DNA of 45,802 nt from CAZIUL01 sp964542475 (GTDB taxonomy: Bacteria; Planctomycetota; B15-G4; CAYZWU01), in assembly GCA_964542475.1 (NCBI GenBank), contig CAZIUL010000033.1:1-45802 (forward strand), read 5' to 3'. This document shows, piece by piece, positions 17,689-26,401 of the stretch. Every line of letters begins with the position of its first letter. Within the stretch, counting starts at the first letter, position 1. Position numbers and translations under genes: made by a program. The notes below the pieces were generated by a model, which ran no database searches, had not been told where the DNA came from, and saw only the letters and a program-made list of their open reading frames with translations.

Positions 17689-17880
17689 TGGGGAGGGAAG
17701 AGAGTGTTCGGTGTACAGGGAAGAGGCGGCAACAGAGTGCCGCCCTCCAGCTGAAAGGGAATGTGCAGATTGCAATGGAGGGCGTCGCTCCGTCGGCGCC
17801 GGAAACGAATAACCCCCTCTGTTGGCTCTCGCTTTCGGGACCGTGATCCGGTCGGGCGGGCACAGGGGGCTTGCCCCTAC
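17689..17880. repeat. Composite palindromic repeat region between converging operons
   Basis: This region holds three palindromic modules: GGCGGC 20-mer (17725-17744), a CAATGGAGGGCG...GGAAACGA module (17773-17808) and a GGGCACAGGGGGCTTGCCC hairpin (17858-17876). The first two recur in the same relative order, on the opposite strand, at 45717-45802. No coding sequence is evident. Confidence 0.8.
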
Positions 17881-19038
17881 TTATGAGCCTGCAGGGTTCA
17901 GTATGGTAGTTGCCGCGTTCTTCAACGCGCCCGGTCTGAAGAAACGTTCGTGGAATGCTGCGAGGCGGGACAGCATCCTGTCGCGCGTTTCGCCTTCCTC
18001 GAGCAGGGGCAGGGCCTTGGAACAGAGGGGGGCCGGATCATCGTTGTGAACGAGAAACTCCGGGACCAGCTCTTCTCCTGCCAGAAGGTTCACCTGGCAG
18101 ATATGCGGAACTGTCAAAAGAATGGGTGCCAGCCTGCACGCAAGCTTTGATGTCCGGTAGATGACTATCATTGGTGTTTTCGAAAAAGCTACCTCGATGG
18201 TTGCCGTACCTGAGCCCACCATGCAGAGTCGTGATGACCGAGCCAGTCTTCTCATGCCGCCGTGCATCACATCTATTTCCTGTCCAAGATCATCAGCCAT
18301 ATTCCTGGCAATGTTCAGCAGGCTGGTATCATAGTGAGAGACAACAGGAAGTATCCTTGGGAGAGAAGCTTTTAATCGCGAAGCAGCCTTGAGCATGACA
18401 GGCAGGTTCATCAGGATCTCCTGTTTCCTCGATCCCGGCATCAGTCCCAGGATATCCCGCCCCTGAGGAAGTTCGTGTTCATTGGCGGAGCCCTCGATCA
18501 GGTCGTCCTCGCTCCTGTCGCAGGCAGGGTGCCCGATGTAGCGGGCATCTATTCCATGGGAGGAGTAGAACTCCTTTTCGAACGGAAAGATGGTAAGAGC
18601 CAGGTCCACGAATTTCGAGAACTTTCCAATGCGCCACGGAGCCCAGGCCCAGAGCTGGGGGCAGATGAAGTAGATGACAGGTATTCCCAGTTTCCCGGCG
18701 ATTTTGGCGATCCTGAGGTTCAGCCCGGGATAATCGACCAGGATCACCCTGTCGGGCCTGTGTTTGTCCAGGGTTTGCGCAACTCGGGCGAGCAGTGAAA
18801 CGAAAAAAGGGAGCTTTCGCAGTACCCGGCTGAAGCCCATGACGGTTTCTTCTTCCGGCTCTACCAGGAGGCCGCATCCGGCGTTTTCCATGGCCCTTCC
18901 TCCCAAGCCGAAGAATGTCAGGTCAGGCCGTGAAGAAGAGATTTCCCTGATGAGTCCGCCGGCATGGATGTCCCCTGAAACATCGCCGGCGGATATGAAA
19001 ACAGAGCCGTTAGGGCGTATTTGATCCAGGGCGTTCAT
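17881..19038 (-). CDS. lpxB: Lipid-A-disaccharide synthase
   Basis: LpxB joins lipid X and UDP-2,3-diacylglucosamine into the disaccharide core of lipid A at the inner membrane, so it supports an outer membrane with lipopolysaccharide. The 385-residue, GT19-family protein begins with VFISAGDVSGDIHAGGLI and carries GLGGRAM, VMGFSRVLRKLP, VILVDYPGLNLRIA, YFICPQLWAWAPWR and, later, GLMPGSRKQEI and VGSGTATIEVAF, all expected LpxB blocks. It starts five bases after the ilvE stop and is therefore probably the second gene of an operon with it. No other lipid A genes are in the window. Confidence 0.96.
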   Translation of the reverse strand: MNALDQIRPNGSVFISAGDVSGDIHAGGLIREISSSRPDLTFFGLGGRAMENAGCGLLVEPEEETVMGFSRVLRKLPFFVSLLARVAQTLDKHRPDRVILVDYPGLNLRIAKIAGKLGIPVIYFICPQLWAWAPWRIGKFSKFVDLALTIFPFEKEFYSSHGIDARYIGHPACDRSEDDLIEGSANEHELPQGRDILGLMPGSRKQEILMNLPVMLKAASRLKASLPRILPVVSHYDTSLLNIARNMADDLGQEIDVMHGGMRRLARSSRLCMVGSGTATIEVAFSKTPMIVIYRTSKLACRLAPILLTVPHICQVNLLAGEELVPEFLVHNDDPAPLCSKALPLLEEGETRDRMLSRLAAFHERFFRPGALKNAATTILNPAGS

Positions 19039-19043
19039 ATTTA

Positions 19044-19961
19044 CTAGATGTCTGTAAGCCAGGATGAGTATTTGCCGAGTTCACCCCTGACCGCAGCGAA
19101 GAACTCCTTTTGAATCTTCTTTGTGACCGGTCCGGGTTTGCCTTCTCCGACCTGTCTGAAGTCGATCTCCCTGATGGGAGTAACTTCCGCTGCCGTACCG
19201 GTCAAAAAGACCTCGTCAGCGATATAGAGCTCGTCACGCGTGAACTTCTCTTCCACCAGCTTGTACTTCATGTTTTTTGCCAGTGTGATGACTGTTTCGC
19301 GTGTCAGGCCTTCGAGAATCGGAGTGGATGTCGGAGGTGTTTTGATGCATCCGTTCTTGACGATAAAAACATTTTCACCCGTGCCTTCGGACACATAACC
19401 CTGGCTGTCGAGAAGCAGGGTTTCATCCACTCCCTGCATCAGCGCAAGCCTCTTGGCGAGGATGGAGTTGGTGTACTGGCCGCAAACCTTTGCCCTGACC
19501 ATGCTGATGTTGACGTGCAGGCGCGTGAAAGAGGATATCGTCACCCTGATTCCGTTTTTGAGCCCCTCGTCGCCGAGATACGCTCCCCAGGGAAACGCTG
19601 TTATGGAAACCCGCGAGGGGTTGACCGATCCCAGGCCCATGGCTCCATCGCTCATGTAAACCAGGGGCCTGATGTAGCACTCACCCAGCTTGTTTCTGCG
19701 GATCGTTTCAAGGCATGCCTCAACGATTTCATCCTGTTTATGAGGGATTTCCAGCATGATGATATGGCACGATTTGAACAGCCTTTCAATATGATCGTGC
19801 AGCCTGAAAACCGCAGCGGACCCGTCAGACAGCCTGTAGGCTCTAATGCCCTCGAACGCGCCGAGGCCGTAGTGAAGGGTGTGTGTCAGTACATGAACTG
19901 TCGCCTTGTCCCAGGGAACGAACTCGCCGTCCATCCATATGAAATCGCTTTTCTCGACCAT
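19044..19961 (-). CDS. ilvE: Branched-chain amino acid aminotransferase
   Basis: IlvE transfers the amino group between glutamate and the keto acids of leucine, isoleucine and valine, using pyridoxal phosphate. The 305-residue fold-type IV protein has HYGLGAFEGIRAY, the cofactor lysine Lys158 in RAKVCGQYTNSILAK (Lys159 in E. coli) and SEGTGENVFIVKNG. ATG 19961 is chosen because AAGGAG precedes it by about eight bases; an in-frame extension to 20024 has no such support. The lpxB gene follows after five bases. The two pathways are unrelated, so the pairing probably reflects convenience of transcription. Confidence 0.95.
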   Translation of the reverse strand: MVEKSDFIWMDGEFVPWDKATVHVLTHTLHYGLGAFEGIRAYRLSDGSAAVFRLHDHIERLFKSCHIIMLEIPHKQDEIVEACLETIRRNKLGECYIRPLVYMSDGAMGLGSVNPSRVSITAFPWGAYLGDEGLKNGIRVTISSFTRLHVNISMVRAKVCGQYTNSILAKRLALMQGVDETLLLDSQGYVSEGTGENVFIVKNGCIKTPPTSTPILEGLTRETVITLAKNMKYKLVEEKFTRDELYIADEVFLTGTAAEVTPIREIDFRQVGEGKPGPVTKKIQKEFFAAVRGELGKYSSWLTDI

Positions 19962-20401
19962 AAAAACTTTCTCCTTAGCAACGGTTTCGCTTCGCAAAAC
20001 GGCTGAAGCCCAGGCAGCCCTCAACTCCGGTTTGTAACGGTTGAAACAGCCTTTTTAGCAGTTCGAATGCCTAGATAACCTACAGGCTGAGCCGCAAAGT
20101 TCAAGAAAGAAGTCCATGCACCGATAAATGTAAACAGGCGTTGACCGTGTGTGGACGACCGTGAGGGCGACCGGCCGATCGCCCGTACGATCCCGATTCC
20201 GGTTCAGAAATATGGGGAAACCGAACGAGATCGATAAAAAATCCGGTTTTGCCCAAGACTGTTCTGTTTTATTCCTCCAAGGTTTCGTACAAAATGAGCC
20301 GAAAGGGACGTGGTCGGACACTCCTTCTGTTACTTTGCAGGCGGGGTTTTCTGAACGGTAATTTTTTTTTAGCGCCTGCATGCGCCTGTTGGTTTTAAAA
20401 A
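19962..20401. other. Divergent non-coding region
   Basis: This 440-bp region lies between the ilvE-lpxB operon and the phosphodiesterase gene, both reading outward. Promoters for both must be here but I cannot assign them. The one clear structure is a palindromic hairpin at 20165-20184. Short open frames here show no recognisable protein. Confidence 0.5.
20165..20184. repeat. GGGCGACCGGCCGATCGCCC palindrome
   Basis: A near-perfect 20-bp palindrome with arms GGGCGA and TCGCCC and a CCGGCCGA centre, followed by GTACG. It resembles the other GC-rich palindromic modules in this window in style but not in sequence. Confidence 0.7.
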
Positions 20402-21823
20402 GTGAACAAACTGTCATTACCTGTTTTGGTCGTACTGTTTCCGCTGGCTGTCCTCCTTTTTATCTATTCCTGTCCCGGGTGCACACGGCATGCTGATCCG
20501 GAGGCAAGGGTTCTTCTTCTGGGGCTGGACGGCATAGAGATGGAAGTGCTGAAGCCGCTTCTCAAAAAAGGCGGGCTTCCGAACATCAGGGCGCTTATGG
20601 ACCGCGGGGTGTACGGGTACCTGCAAACCTTCAAGCCTACTCACTCCCCTGTCATCTGGACCAGCATTGCCACGGGCAAAACCCCCATGGAACACCGGAT
20701 TACAGGTTTCCTGGACATGAACACAATGGGACCTTTCACGAGCAACGCGCGCAAGGGAAAGGCGATATGGAACATTGCGGGTGATTACGGCCTCAAGTGC
20801 AATGTGGCGGGCTACTGGATGACCTGGCCCGCTGAAAAAATCAACGGCATCATGTTGAGCCAGATTTCCACGAAAGAGCAGGTAGACAATGTCTGGAAGG
20901 GGATGTTTTACAAGGATGTGGAAAACTGCACTTATCCCCCCGAGTTCGTAGACGAGATCTGGCCCGTTGTGGAGCGGTTCCAAACAGCGCAGTTCCTGGA
21001 CGAAGAGGTTCTGCCGGAGGTGTTCGGTGACACGAATGACCTGAACCCCTCGCTGGAGGTGATGGATCTTATCAGGCAGAGCAAGTGGTCCATTGCCAGC
21101 GATTTCGTTTACAGCAAGGCGTCCGAATACATTCTTGACAAGTACCCCGGGGACATCGATATCGTCTACATCGGTGGCACAGATGTGATTGCCCACCGGT
21201 TCTGGCGGTACAGAGAGCCGGATATTTACAAGTACAGCATCATGGAGAAGTATCTGGAAGCGTTTCCAGACAGCATCGACGACTATTATGAGATCGTGGA
21301 CGGCATGGTGGGTGATCTTGTGGCTCTCGTGCCTGAGAACACCAGTATTATCATTGTATCGGATCATGGGATGCACGCGGATTTTCTCAACGGAAAGGAC
21401 AAGGGCAAAAAAACCATGCTGTCGGCGCACCACCTTGATGCCCCGCCGGGTGTCTTGATCGCCGCGGGACAGTGGATTAAAAAGGGCCCGGGGAGCGGGG
21501 CGCTCTTAAACGGTAAAGATCCGGATCTCATGGGAACGGTCATGGATGTCACGCCTACACTTCTCTACCTGCTGGACATTCCCGTTGGCAGGGACATGAA
21601 GCTCGGGAAGGTGATGAAGAGCGTTGTGAGCGAGGAGCTCATGAAATCGAGGCCCGTTGAGTACGTCAGAACTCATGATATCGATTTTCGCCCTCCAACA
21701 TCGTCGAAATCATCGAAAGACGGGGACAGGGCGTTCATCGAGCGTTTCGAAGCCCTGGGATATATAGATGGCGACTCAGGAAGGTCCGTTCCCGACTTTG
21801 AAATGGGCAAAAGACCGAAGTAG
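20402..21823 (+). CDS. Exported type I phosphodiesterase/nucleotide pyrophosphatase-like protein
   Basis: This 473-residue protein belongs to the alkaline-phosphatase superfamily, phosphodiesterase/nucleotide pyrophosphatase branch, which uses two divalent metals to cleave phosphoesters. Metal and nucleophile motifs are visible: LLLGLDGIEMEVL (Asp43), SPVIWTSIATGK (nucleophile Thr87), VYIGGTDVIAHRFW and IIIVSDHGMHAD. A hydrophobic leader (about 5-24) ending YSCPGC suggests export, perhaps as a lipoprotein with an imperfect lipobox. The start is GTG 20402. The substrate is unknown; a nucleotide, a phospholipid head group or a cell-surface phosphate is possible. It is the nearest upstream gene to the clpP-like gene, 109 bp away. 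Confidence 0.88.
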   Translation: MNKLSLPVLVVLFPLAVLLFIYSCPGCTRHADPEARVLLLGLDGIEMEVLKPLLKKGGLPNIRALMDRGVYGYLQTFKPTHSPVIWTSIATGKTPMEHRITGFLDMNTMGPFTSNARKGKAIWNIAGDYGLKCNVAGYWMTWPAEKINGIMLSQISTKEQVDNVWKGMFYKDVENCTYPPEFVDEIWPVVERFQTAQFLDEEVLPEVFGDTNDLNPSLEVMDLIRQSKWSIASDFVYSKASEYILDKYPGDIDIVYIGGTDVIAHRFWRYREPDIYKYSIMEKYLEAFPDSIDDYYEIVDGMVGDLVALVPENTSIIIVSDHGMHADFLNGKDKGKKTMLSAHHLDAPPGVLIAAGQWIKKGPGSGALLNGKDPDLMGTVMDVTPTLLYLLDIPVGRDMKLGKVMKSVVSEELMKSRPVEYVRTHDIDFRPPTSSKSSKDGDRAFIERFEALGYIDGDSGRSVPDFEMGKRPK

Positions 21824-21932
21824 GATCTAAGAAGGGGTTGTTGGCGGTTTTTCTGATTTTCGATAAAGCATCAAGAAAACGGTCCCGCGCACCGATGTTT
21901 TGTTTGTGGAAGTGTGCGTTAGGAGCGACGTT

Positions 21933-22562
21933 ATGAGAGGAGTTAATGAAGATATGCGCGACATGCTACATCACGAGGGAATGTTGAATTCCGGGTGCGG
22001 GGATGAGGGAAATCATCAGGGGTTCATCGACAAGGAGCTGCTCAAGCACAGGACGATCCTCGTTTCAAGCGTGGTGGATCGAGACCTGATGGAGAATGTG
22101 GTGTCCAGGGCGATCCTTCTCGAAGCAGAAGATCCAAAAGGAGCTATCACCGTGTATGTCAACTCCCCGGGGGGAGACGCGGATTCCGGATTCGCCATTT
22201 ACGACACGTTGAAGTTCGTGAGCTGTCCGGTGCATGCCATCTGCGCGGGGCTGTGCGCCAGCGCAGGCGTGATCATTTTTCTCGGAGGCGACAAGGGCAA
22301 GCGCGTGTCTTTCCCTCACTCAAGGTTCCTGATCCATCAGCCCTCATTGACGACCCAGGGCCAGGCCTCCGATATCGAGATCACCGCGAAACAGGTTCTC
22401 AAGGTACGTGACCGGTACAACTCCATCGTGTCGGATGAAACCGGCGTATCCGAGAAGAAGGTCCGGAAGGACGCAAACCGAGACTTCTGGCTTTCAGCAG
22501 AGGAGGCCCTGGAGTACAACCTCATAGACAAGATCGTATCCAGCAGAAGCGAGATAGATTGA
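21933..22562 (+). CDS. clpP: ClpP-family ATP-dependent protease proteolytic subunit
   Basis: This 209-residue serine peptidase forms the degradation chamber served by ClpX or ClpA unfoldases. The triad is present at the correct spacing: Ser110 in GLCASAG, His135 in RFLIHQP and Asp184 in RDFWLSAEEALEYNLID. The intervals of 25 and 49 residues equal those in E. coli ClpP. The oxyanion segment VNSPGGDADSG is also present. ATG 21933 is preceded by TTAGGAG seven bases upstream; an in-frame TTG at 21900 is less likely. No clpX or tig gene is adjacent, and the active-site segment CASAG differs from the usual AASMG, so this is probably a second ClpP paralogue. Confidence 0.92.
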   Translation: MRGVNEDMRDMLHHEGMLNSGCGDEGNHQGFIDKELLKHRTILVSSVVDRDLMENVVSRAILLEAEDPKGAITVYVNSPGGDADSGFAIYDTLKFVSCPVHAICAGLCASAGVIIFLGGDKGKRVSFPHSRFLIHQPSLTTQGQASDIEITAKQVLKVRDRYNSIVSDETGVSEKKVRKDANRDFWLSAEEALEYNLIDKIVSSRSEID

Positions 22563-22600
22563 TTTGAGCGGAGCGTGCTTGTTCGTGACAAAGCAGAGGA

Positions 22601-22804
22601 AGAAAAGAGAACCACGGATGAACACGGATAATTTTATAAACGCTTATCTTTTTCCTATCCCGTTCCCATTTTTCGATTCCATATTCCTTTGCCTGGCCTA
22701 TGGACAGCGTTGTTGAATTGCAGCGGTGATCAGGCGGAAAATTATACCCCCCCAAATTGTCTCTTTCTTCAATCCGTGTTGATCCGTGGTTCTCTTTTTC
22801 TTTC
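22601..22804. mobile_element. Inverted-repeat element with AGAACCACGGAT arms
   Basis: AGAGAACCACGGATGAACAC at 22606-22625, within a 29-bp arm (22601-22629), is mirrored by an arm at 22772-22804 that reads on the complement GAGAACCACGGATCAACACGG. About 27 of 29 positions agree. The arms face each other across about 140 bp of AT-rich, non-coding sequence between convergent clpP and HEAT genes. The CCACGGAT...ACACGGAT motif is, from memory, common in intergenic repeats of diverse environmental bacteria. It may be a non-autonomous element or a bidirectional RNA hairpin. Confidence 0.7.
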
Positions 22805-22822
22805 TTTTTCTTCCTGATTCCC

Positions 22823-23755
22823 CTACCGGATGATGCCGAGCTCCTTTTTCCATTTGTTTACAATCTCCACCAGCTCGAAAACGTTGTTGAACTTGCGCGG
22901 TTCCTCCCCGTTTACCAGCTTCCGAAGCGCGTTGACCGCGGCTGTCTGGACCAGGTTGTGCGAATCGTTGAGCGCCATTCCGAGCGTTGATTTGAGACCC
23001 TTGTCGTTGATGTCGGCAATGACCTCGGCTGTCACAATTCTCACCTTTGGATCCTCGTGTTTCACGAGGTAAGGCGTAAAAAGGCTCGTGTATGCCTTGT
23101 GCTTCAGCATCGGGAGGGTCTCCGTCAACCGCGGCATCTTCTTGTTGTGGTTCTCCGCCCGCTTCAGTATGATCTCTTTTATTCCGACCGGACATTTCAG
23201 GGAAACAAGCCCTAATGCGGCCTCGAGGCGTATCTCAGGATCCCCGTCCTTCAGGGCGTCTTTCAGGAAGTTGAGGAATTTTTCGTTTTTCAACGTCCCT
23301 ATTTTCAGCACGGCCAGAAGCCTGAGGAGCCTCTCCTTCGACTTGTAACACTCATTCAACGTCACCGCATCACGCTTGTCCATGAGAGCCATCAGGCAGT
23401 TGAAGACGCATTCACCCTGCCCTTCATGTTTGGTTGTGCCGTTATCGATCAGGGAAGGTATGGCTCCCCGGCCAATGGCGATCATATCCTTCTCGTAGGC
23501 CTTTCTCTTCTTGGGATTCCGGTTTTTGAGTGATATAAAGAGGCGCTTTATTTTTTGTTTGTGAAGCACGGAAAGCTCCGGGTAGACCGGAGGTTTTTCC
23601 TTCTTGTCCGCCTTTTTATCTTTTTCGGTTTTGGGCTCGTCCTTTTTGGCGCGCTCCTGCTGAACATGTGCAGCTGATCCCATCCAGGGTACGGCTGCAG
23701 CCGGGTCCCCAGGCTGGCAGAAAGCGCATACCGACAACAGAACAGTTTCCAGCAT
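22823..23755 (-). CDS. Exported HEAT-repeat protein
   Basis: This 310-residue protein has a short hydrophobic N-terminus (MLETVLLSVCAFCQPGDPAA), a Lys/Glu/Asp-rich linker (about 30-60), then tandem alpha-helical HEAT repeats (about 100-300). Repeats show the pattern DGDPEIRLEAALGLVSL, HEDPKVRIVTAEVIADI and DSHNLVQTAAVNALRKL. HEAT repeats form binding scaffolds; no enzyme motif is seen. ATG 23755 lies ten bases after GGAGG; TTG 23761 is an in-frame alternative. Nothing adjacent suggests a partner. A second, longer protein of the same type is at 40188-41900. Confidence 0.8.
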   Translation of the reverse strand: MLETVLLSVCAFCQPGDPAAAVPWMGSAAHVQQERAKKDEPKTEKDKKADKKEKPPVYPELSVLHKQKIKRLFISLKNRNPKKRKAYEKDMIAIGRGAIPSLIDNGTTKHEGQGECVFNCLMALMDKRDAVTLNECYKSKERLLRLLAVLKIGTLKNEKFLNFLKDALKDGDPEIRLEAALGLVSLKCPVGIKEIILKRAENHNKKMPRLTETLPMLKHKAYTSLFTPYLVKHEDPKVRIVTAEVIADINDKGLKSTLGMALNDSHNLVQTAAVNALRKLVNGEEPRKFNNVFELVEIVNKWKKELGIIR

Positions 23756-24004
23756 TTTCAAAAACCCTCCAACGATATCTCCTTCGTTTTCGTGAAAGTT
23801 CCTGCGAAACAGCTTTTATCCGCAGGTTCGATCATGCGGTAACACTGAACCGATATTCTACAGGACCATCAATCGGAACCGTACCATTTTTTGGACGGCG
23901 ATATGTCACCAGCTGCTTTTCAGGGGAATACTTGTCTTATGGGAGGTTCGATAATAGACTCGGTCTTGTTGTTCTAGGTCCGTTTTTTAGGAAAACAGTT
24001 TTCG

Positions 24005-25573
24005 ATGCGTGCCCTGATCACCTGGACCGCAACCGGCCTTTTCGCACTGCTTGCCATCGTACCGCCGCTTTACCTGCTGGTGGACGCGCTTTTTGTGGGC
24101 GGAGAGTTTTCGTTGTCCAACTACAGGGTGGTTCTGCTGGACAGCCGCCGGATGGAGCTTCTCATGCACAGCCTCCTGGTGGGCGGGCTGACCTGCCTTT
24201 TCACTTTCTTGCTGGGCGTGTCTTTCGGTTATCTTCTTGCAAGGGTGCGAATCCCTTTCAAAACGGTTTTTCGATGCCTATATCTCGTGCCAGTCATGAT
24301 TCCGACATATATCATCGGGATCACCTGGACCGAGCATTTCGATTTGGGCGGCCTCTCGGGAATAGTGATCCTTTTTACGGCGTGTTACTGGCCGGTGGTG
24401 GCGCTGTTCGCCGAGAAAGGGTTCAGGTCGGTGGGATGCGAAATGGAAGAGGCTGCTTTGCTGAGCGCCGGCCCGCTGCGCGCCCGTTTTTTTGTCACGT
24501 TCAGGCTGGCATCTCCCTCGATTCTGGTCGGCCTGCTCCTTGTGTTCATACTTACTGTGGGCGATTTCGGAATCCCGGATTTTCTCTCGTTTACCTACCT
24601 CGAAAGCTATCAGGTGTATCCCCTTGAAATCTTCAACCGGTGGTCCGTCATGGAAGAGACCGGAGAGGCGGTTGCGTCGTCATTGCCGATCGTGGCCGTG
24701 GCTGTGCTGGCGGTGTGGGTGATCACGCGGCTCGAAGGGAAAGGAGGCGGGGCCGGCATCACCGGAGCGTTCCGCCAGGCGGGAGAACATCCGGCCGGGC
24801 GTTTTTCGATCCCTGCCTTCGTGTTCATGGCATCGATAGTGGCCGCATCCACGCTGCTGCCCCTGGTAACACTTGTGCTCTGGGTGTCGCGAGCCGGAGG
24901 TTTTCACGAGGTCGTTGGAAGGATGAAGGAGGCGTTTGCCTCTGCGGGCGGGGATGCGCTGAACAGCATGCTATCTGCGGCTGTTGCCGCGGCGCTGATG
25001 GTCCTGGTGGGTTTTTTCGTGGCGTACCGGATCGAGAGGGGAAAAGGGGCCGCGGGGAGAATCCTGTCGTTTGCGTCGCTGCTTCCGCTCGCGTTTCCGC
25101 CTGTCATGCTGGCTGTGGCTGATATCCGCATATGGAACCACCCCGGCAACCCTCTTTCCGACCTGGTGTACGGGTCGCAGGCTGAGCTGGTCATGATTTA
25201 CTTCGCGCGGTTCGTTCCCATCGCCATCCTTTCGATCAGGGCCGCGCTGAAGATGGTTGATCCGTCGCTCGAGAACGCCTCTTACATGACAGGGAGGTGC
25301 TATCCGTCAACCGTTGCAAGGGTTCTGGGACCGATGGTGTGGGGAGGGATCTGCGCGGCTTTTTTTCTGGCGTATATCATGTGCATGCGGGAACTCGACA
25401 GCGTGGCCCTGATCTCCGCAGGATGTGACACCCTGCCGCAGCGCATCTATTCACAGGTTCACACGTCGAGGGACGCAGGAATCGGCGCAATGAGCATTAT
25501 TCTGGTGTTCACCCTGCTGGTGCCCCCTGCTGTTTACAGGCTTCTCATAAAGGGAAGGATTGATGTCATATAG
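24005..25573 (+). CDS. ABC transporter permease, two fused domains (iron/thiamine type)
   Basis: The 522-residue protein has about twelve membrane helices in two homologous halves, each a BPD_transp_1 domain. The first half carries the EAA loop EEAALLSAGPLRARFFVTF, the second LENASYMTGRCYPSTVARVL, which dock on ABC ATPases. Fused permeases of this length are typical of Fe(III) (FbpB/SfuB) and thiamine (ThiP) uptake. Unusually, no ATPase or periplasmic binding-protein gene lies nearby: the flanks are a HEAT protein and an unknown protein. Partners must be encoded elsewhere. ATG 24005 has only AGGA about twelve bases upstream. Substrate is not predictable from this gene alone. Confidence 0.9.
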   Translation: MRALITWTATGLFALLAIVPPLYLLVDALFVGGEFSLSNYRVVLLDSRRMELLMHSLLVGGLTCLFTFLLGVSFGYLLARVRIPFKTVFRCLYLVPVMIPTYIIGITWTEHFDLGGLSGIVILFTACYWPVVALFAEKGFRSVGCEMEEAALLSAGPLRARFFVTFRLASPSILVGLLLVFILTVGDFGIPDFLSFTYLESYQVYPLEIFNRWSVMEETGEAVASSLPIVAVAVLAVWVITRLEGKGGGAGITGAFRQAGEHPAGRFSIPAFVFMASIVAASTLLPLVTLVLWVSRAGGFHEVVGRMKEAFASAGGDALNSMLSAAVAAALMVLVGFFVAYRIERGKGAAGRILSFASLLPLAFPPVMLAVADIRIWNHPGNPLSDLVYGSQAELVMIYFARFVPIAILSIRAALKMVDPSLENASYMTGRCYPSTVARVLGPMVWGGICAAFFLAYIMCMRELDSVALISAGCDTLPQRIYSQVHTSRDAGIGAMSIILVFTLLVPPAVYRLLIKGRIDVI

Positions 25574-25578
25574 GGGGG

Positions 25579-25594
25579 CGACAAGTCCGACAAA
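25579..25594 (+). repeat. GTCCGAC-type short repeat, copy 1
   Basis: GCGACAAGTCCGACAAAT lies just after the permease stop. GACAAGTCCGAC is shared with 32484-32495, and related units occur at 37261-37291 and 43351-43370. Confidence 0.55.
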
Positions 25595-25690
25595 TCATTA
25601 TTTTTTCGATGCATAGGATTTTAGGTTTCATAGTATAGCCTGGTAGTCCGGTAAAACACCCGGGGCCTGTAAATCATCCGGAGAATAACG

Positions 25691-26383
25691 ATGAACTATC
25701 CGATGCGGTCGATCGCTTTTATTTCGGAAATGATCCATCCTCCAGTCAATCACGACCCGGTTAAGCTTCAAAAGCTGCATTCCGCAGCGTTTGAGGACCA
25801 GGAATGCCAGTACCAGAACTTCCAGATGCTGCCCGCAGGCGCGCAGATGTCGAACCCCCAGAAGAAGCGGTTCACGGTTTCGAGCTGCACCATGCTTAAC
25901 GACAGAATTCAGGTCAGGGAGGAGATGACCGGAATCAGCCGCGAGGACTACGAAGTCCGGCTCAACAAGCTTGCACAGCTTTCAGCGGATCACCTGAACA
26001 TACCGGCTATCATGGTGCAGCAGTTCGTGGTTCGGGCGCTCATCAACCCCAGGCACTATTCCGATTCGAAGGAGTTCATCTCGAGTGCCGTGATCAACAT
26101 GGAACCGGACAATTTTACATCGCTGGACATGAACACCGAGATCCTCGGCATCAGGATGGCTTTGAGCGGTCAGGACCGGCAGCAGAACTCGTTCAACCTC
26201 AGGATCGAATCGTACTCCCAGGATCCTCGCTCCCTGTTCATCGAGAACATCGGGAGCTACCGTCAAATGGTCGATATCAAGAACATGGCCGATGTTTCGG
26301 CGAACTTCACCCGGACCTACTCTTTCATCGAGAACAATGTGTTGCCGTTCATCAACCAGTTCGACGAGCCTTCGGAAAACTGA
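25691..26383 (+). CDS. Conserved-looking soluble protein, function unknown
   Basis: I do not recognise this 230-residue protein with certainty. It has no signal peptide or membrane span and is rich in Asn and Gln. The order of features (MIQPPVN-like start, a central segment VQQFVVRALINPRHYSDSKE, GIRMALSGQDRQQNSFNLRI, and a C-terminal TYSFIENNVLPFINQF helix) vaguely recalls the TIGR04255 family, which has no known activity; this is weak. The ATG is supported by GGAG seven bases upstream. It ends 18 bp from the stop of the topoisomerase VI A gene on the other strand, so the two converge. Confidence 0.75.
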   Translation: MNYPMRSIAFISEMIHPPVNHDPVKLQKLHSAAFEDQECQYQNFQMLPAGAQMSNPQKKRFTVSSCTMLNDRIQVREEMTGISREDYEVRLNKLAQLSADHLNIPAIMVQQFVVRALINPRHYSDSKEFISSAVINMEPDNFTSLDMNTEILGIRMALSGQDRQQNSFNLRIESYSQDPRSLFIENIGSYRQMVDIKNMADVSANFTRTYSFIENNVLPFINQFDEPSEN

Positions 26384-26401
26384 GTGAATCCGCGGGCTAG
26401 G

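Noticed and set aside
20417..21433. A 338-residue open frame on the minus strand opposite the phosphodiesterase
   Set aside because: The plus-strand protein shows metal-binding motifs in order, while the opposite frame shows none.
23668..24627. A 319-residue plus-strand frame spanning the gap before the ABC permease
   Set aside because: It covers the N-terminal part of the permease in another frame, overlaps the HEAT gene's start, and lacks any known motif or ribosome site.
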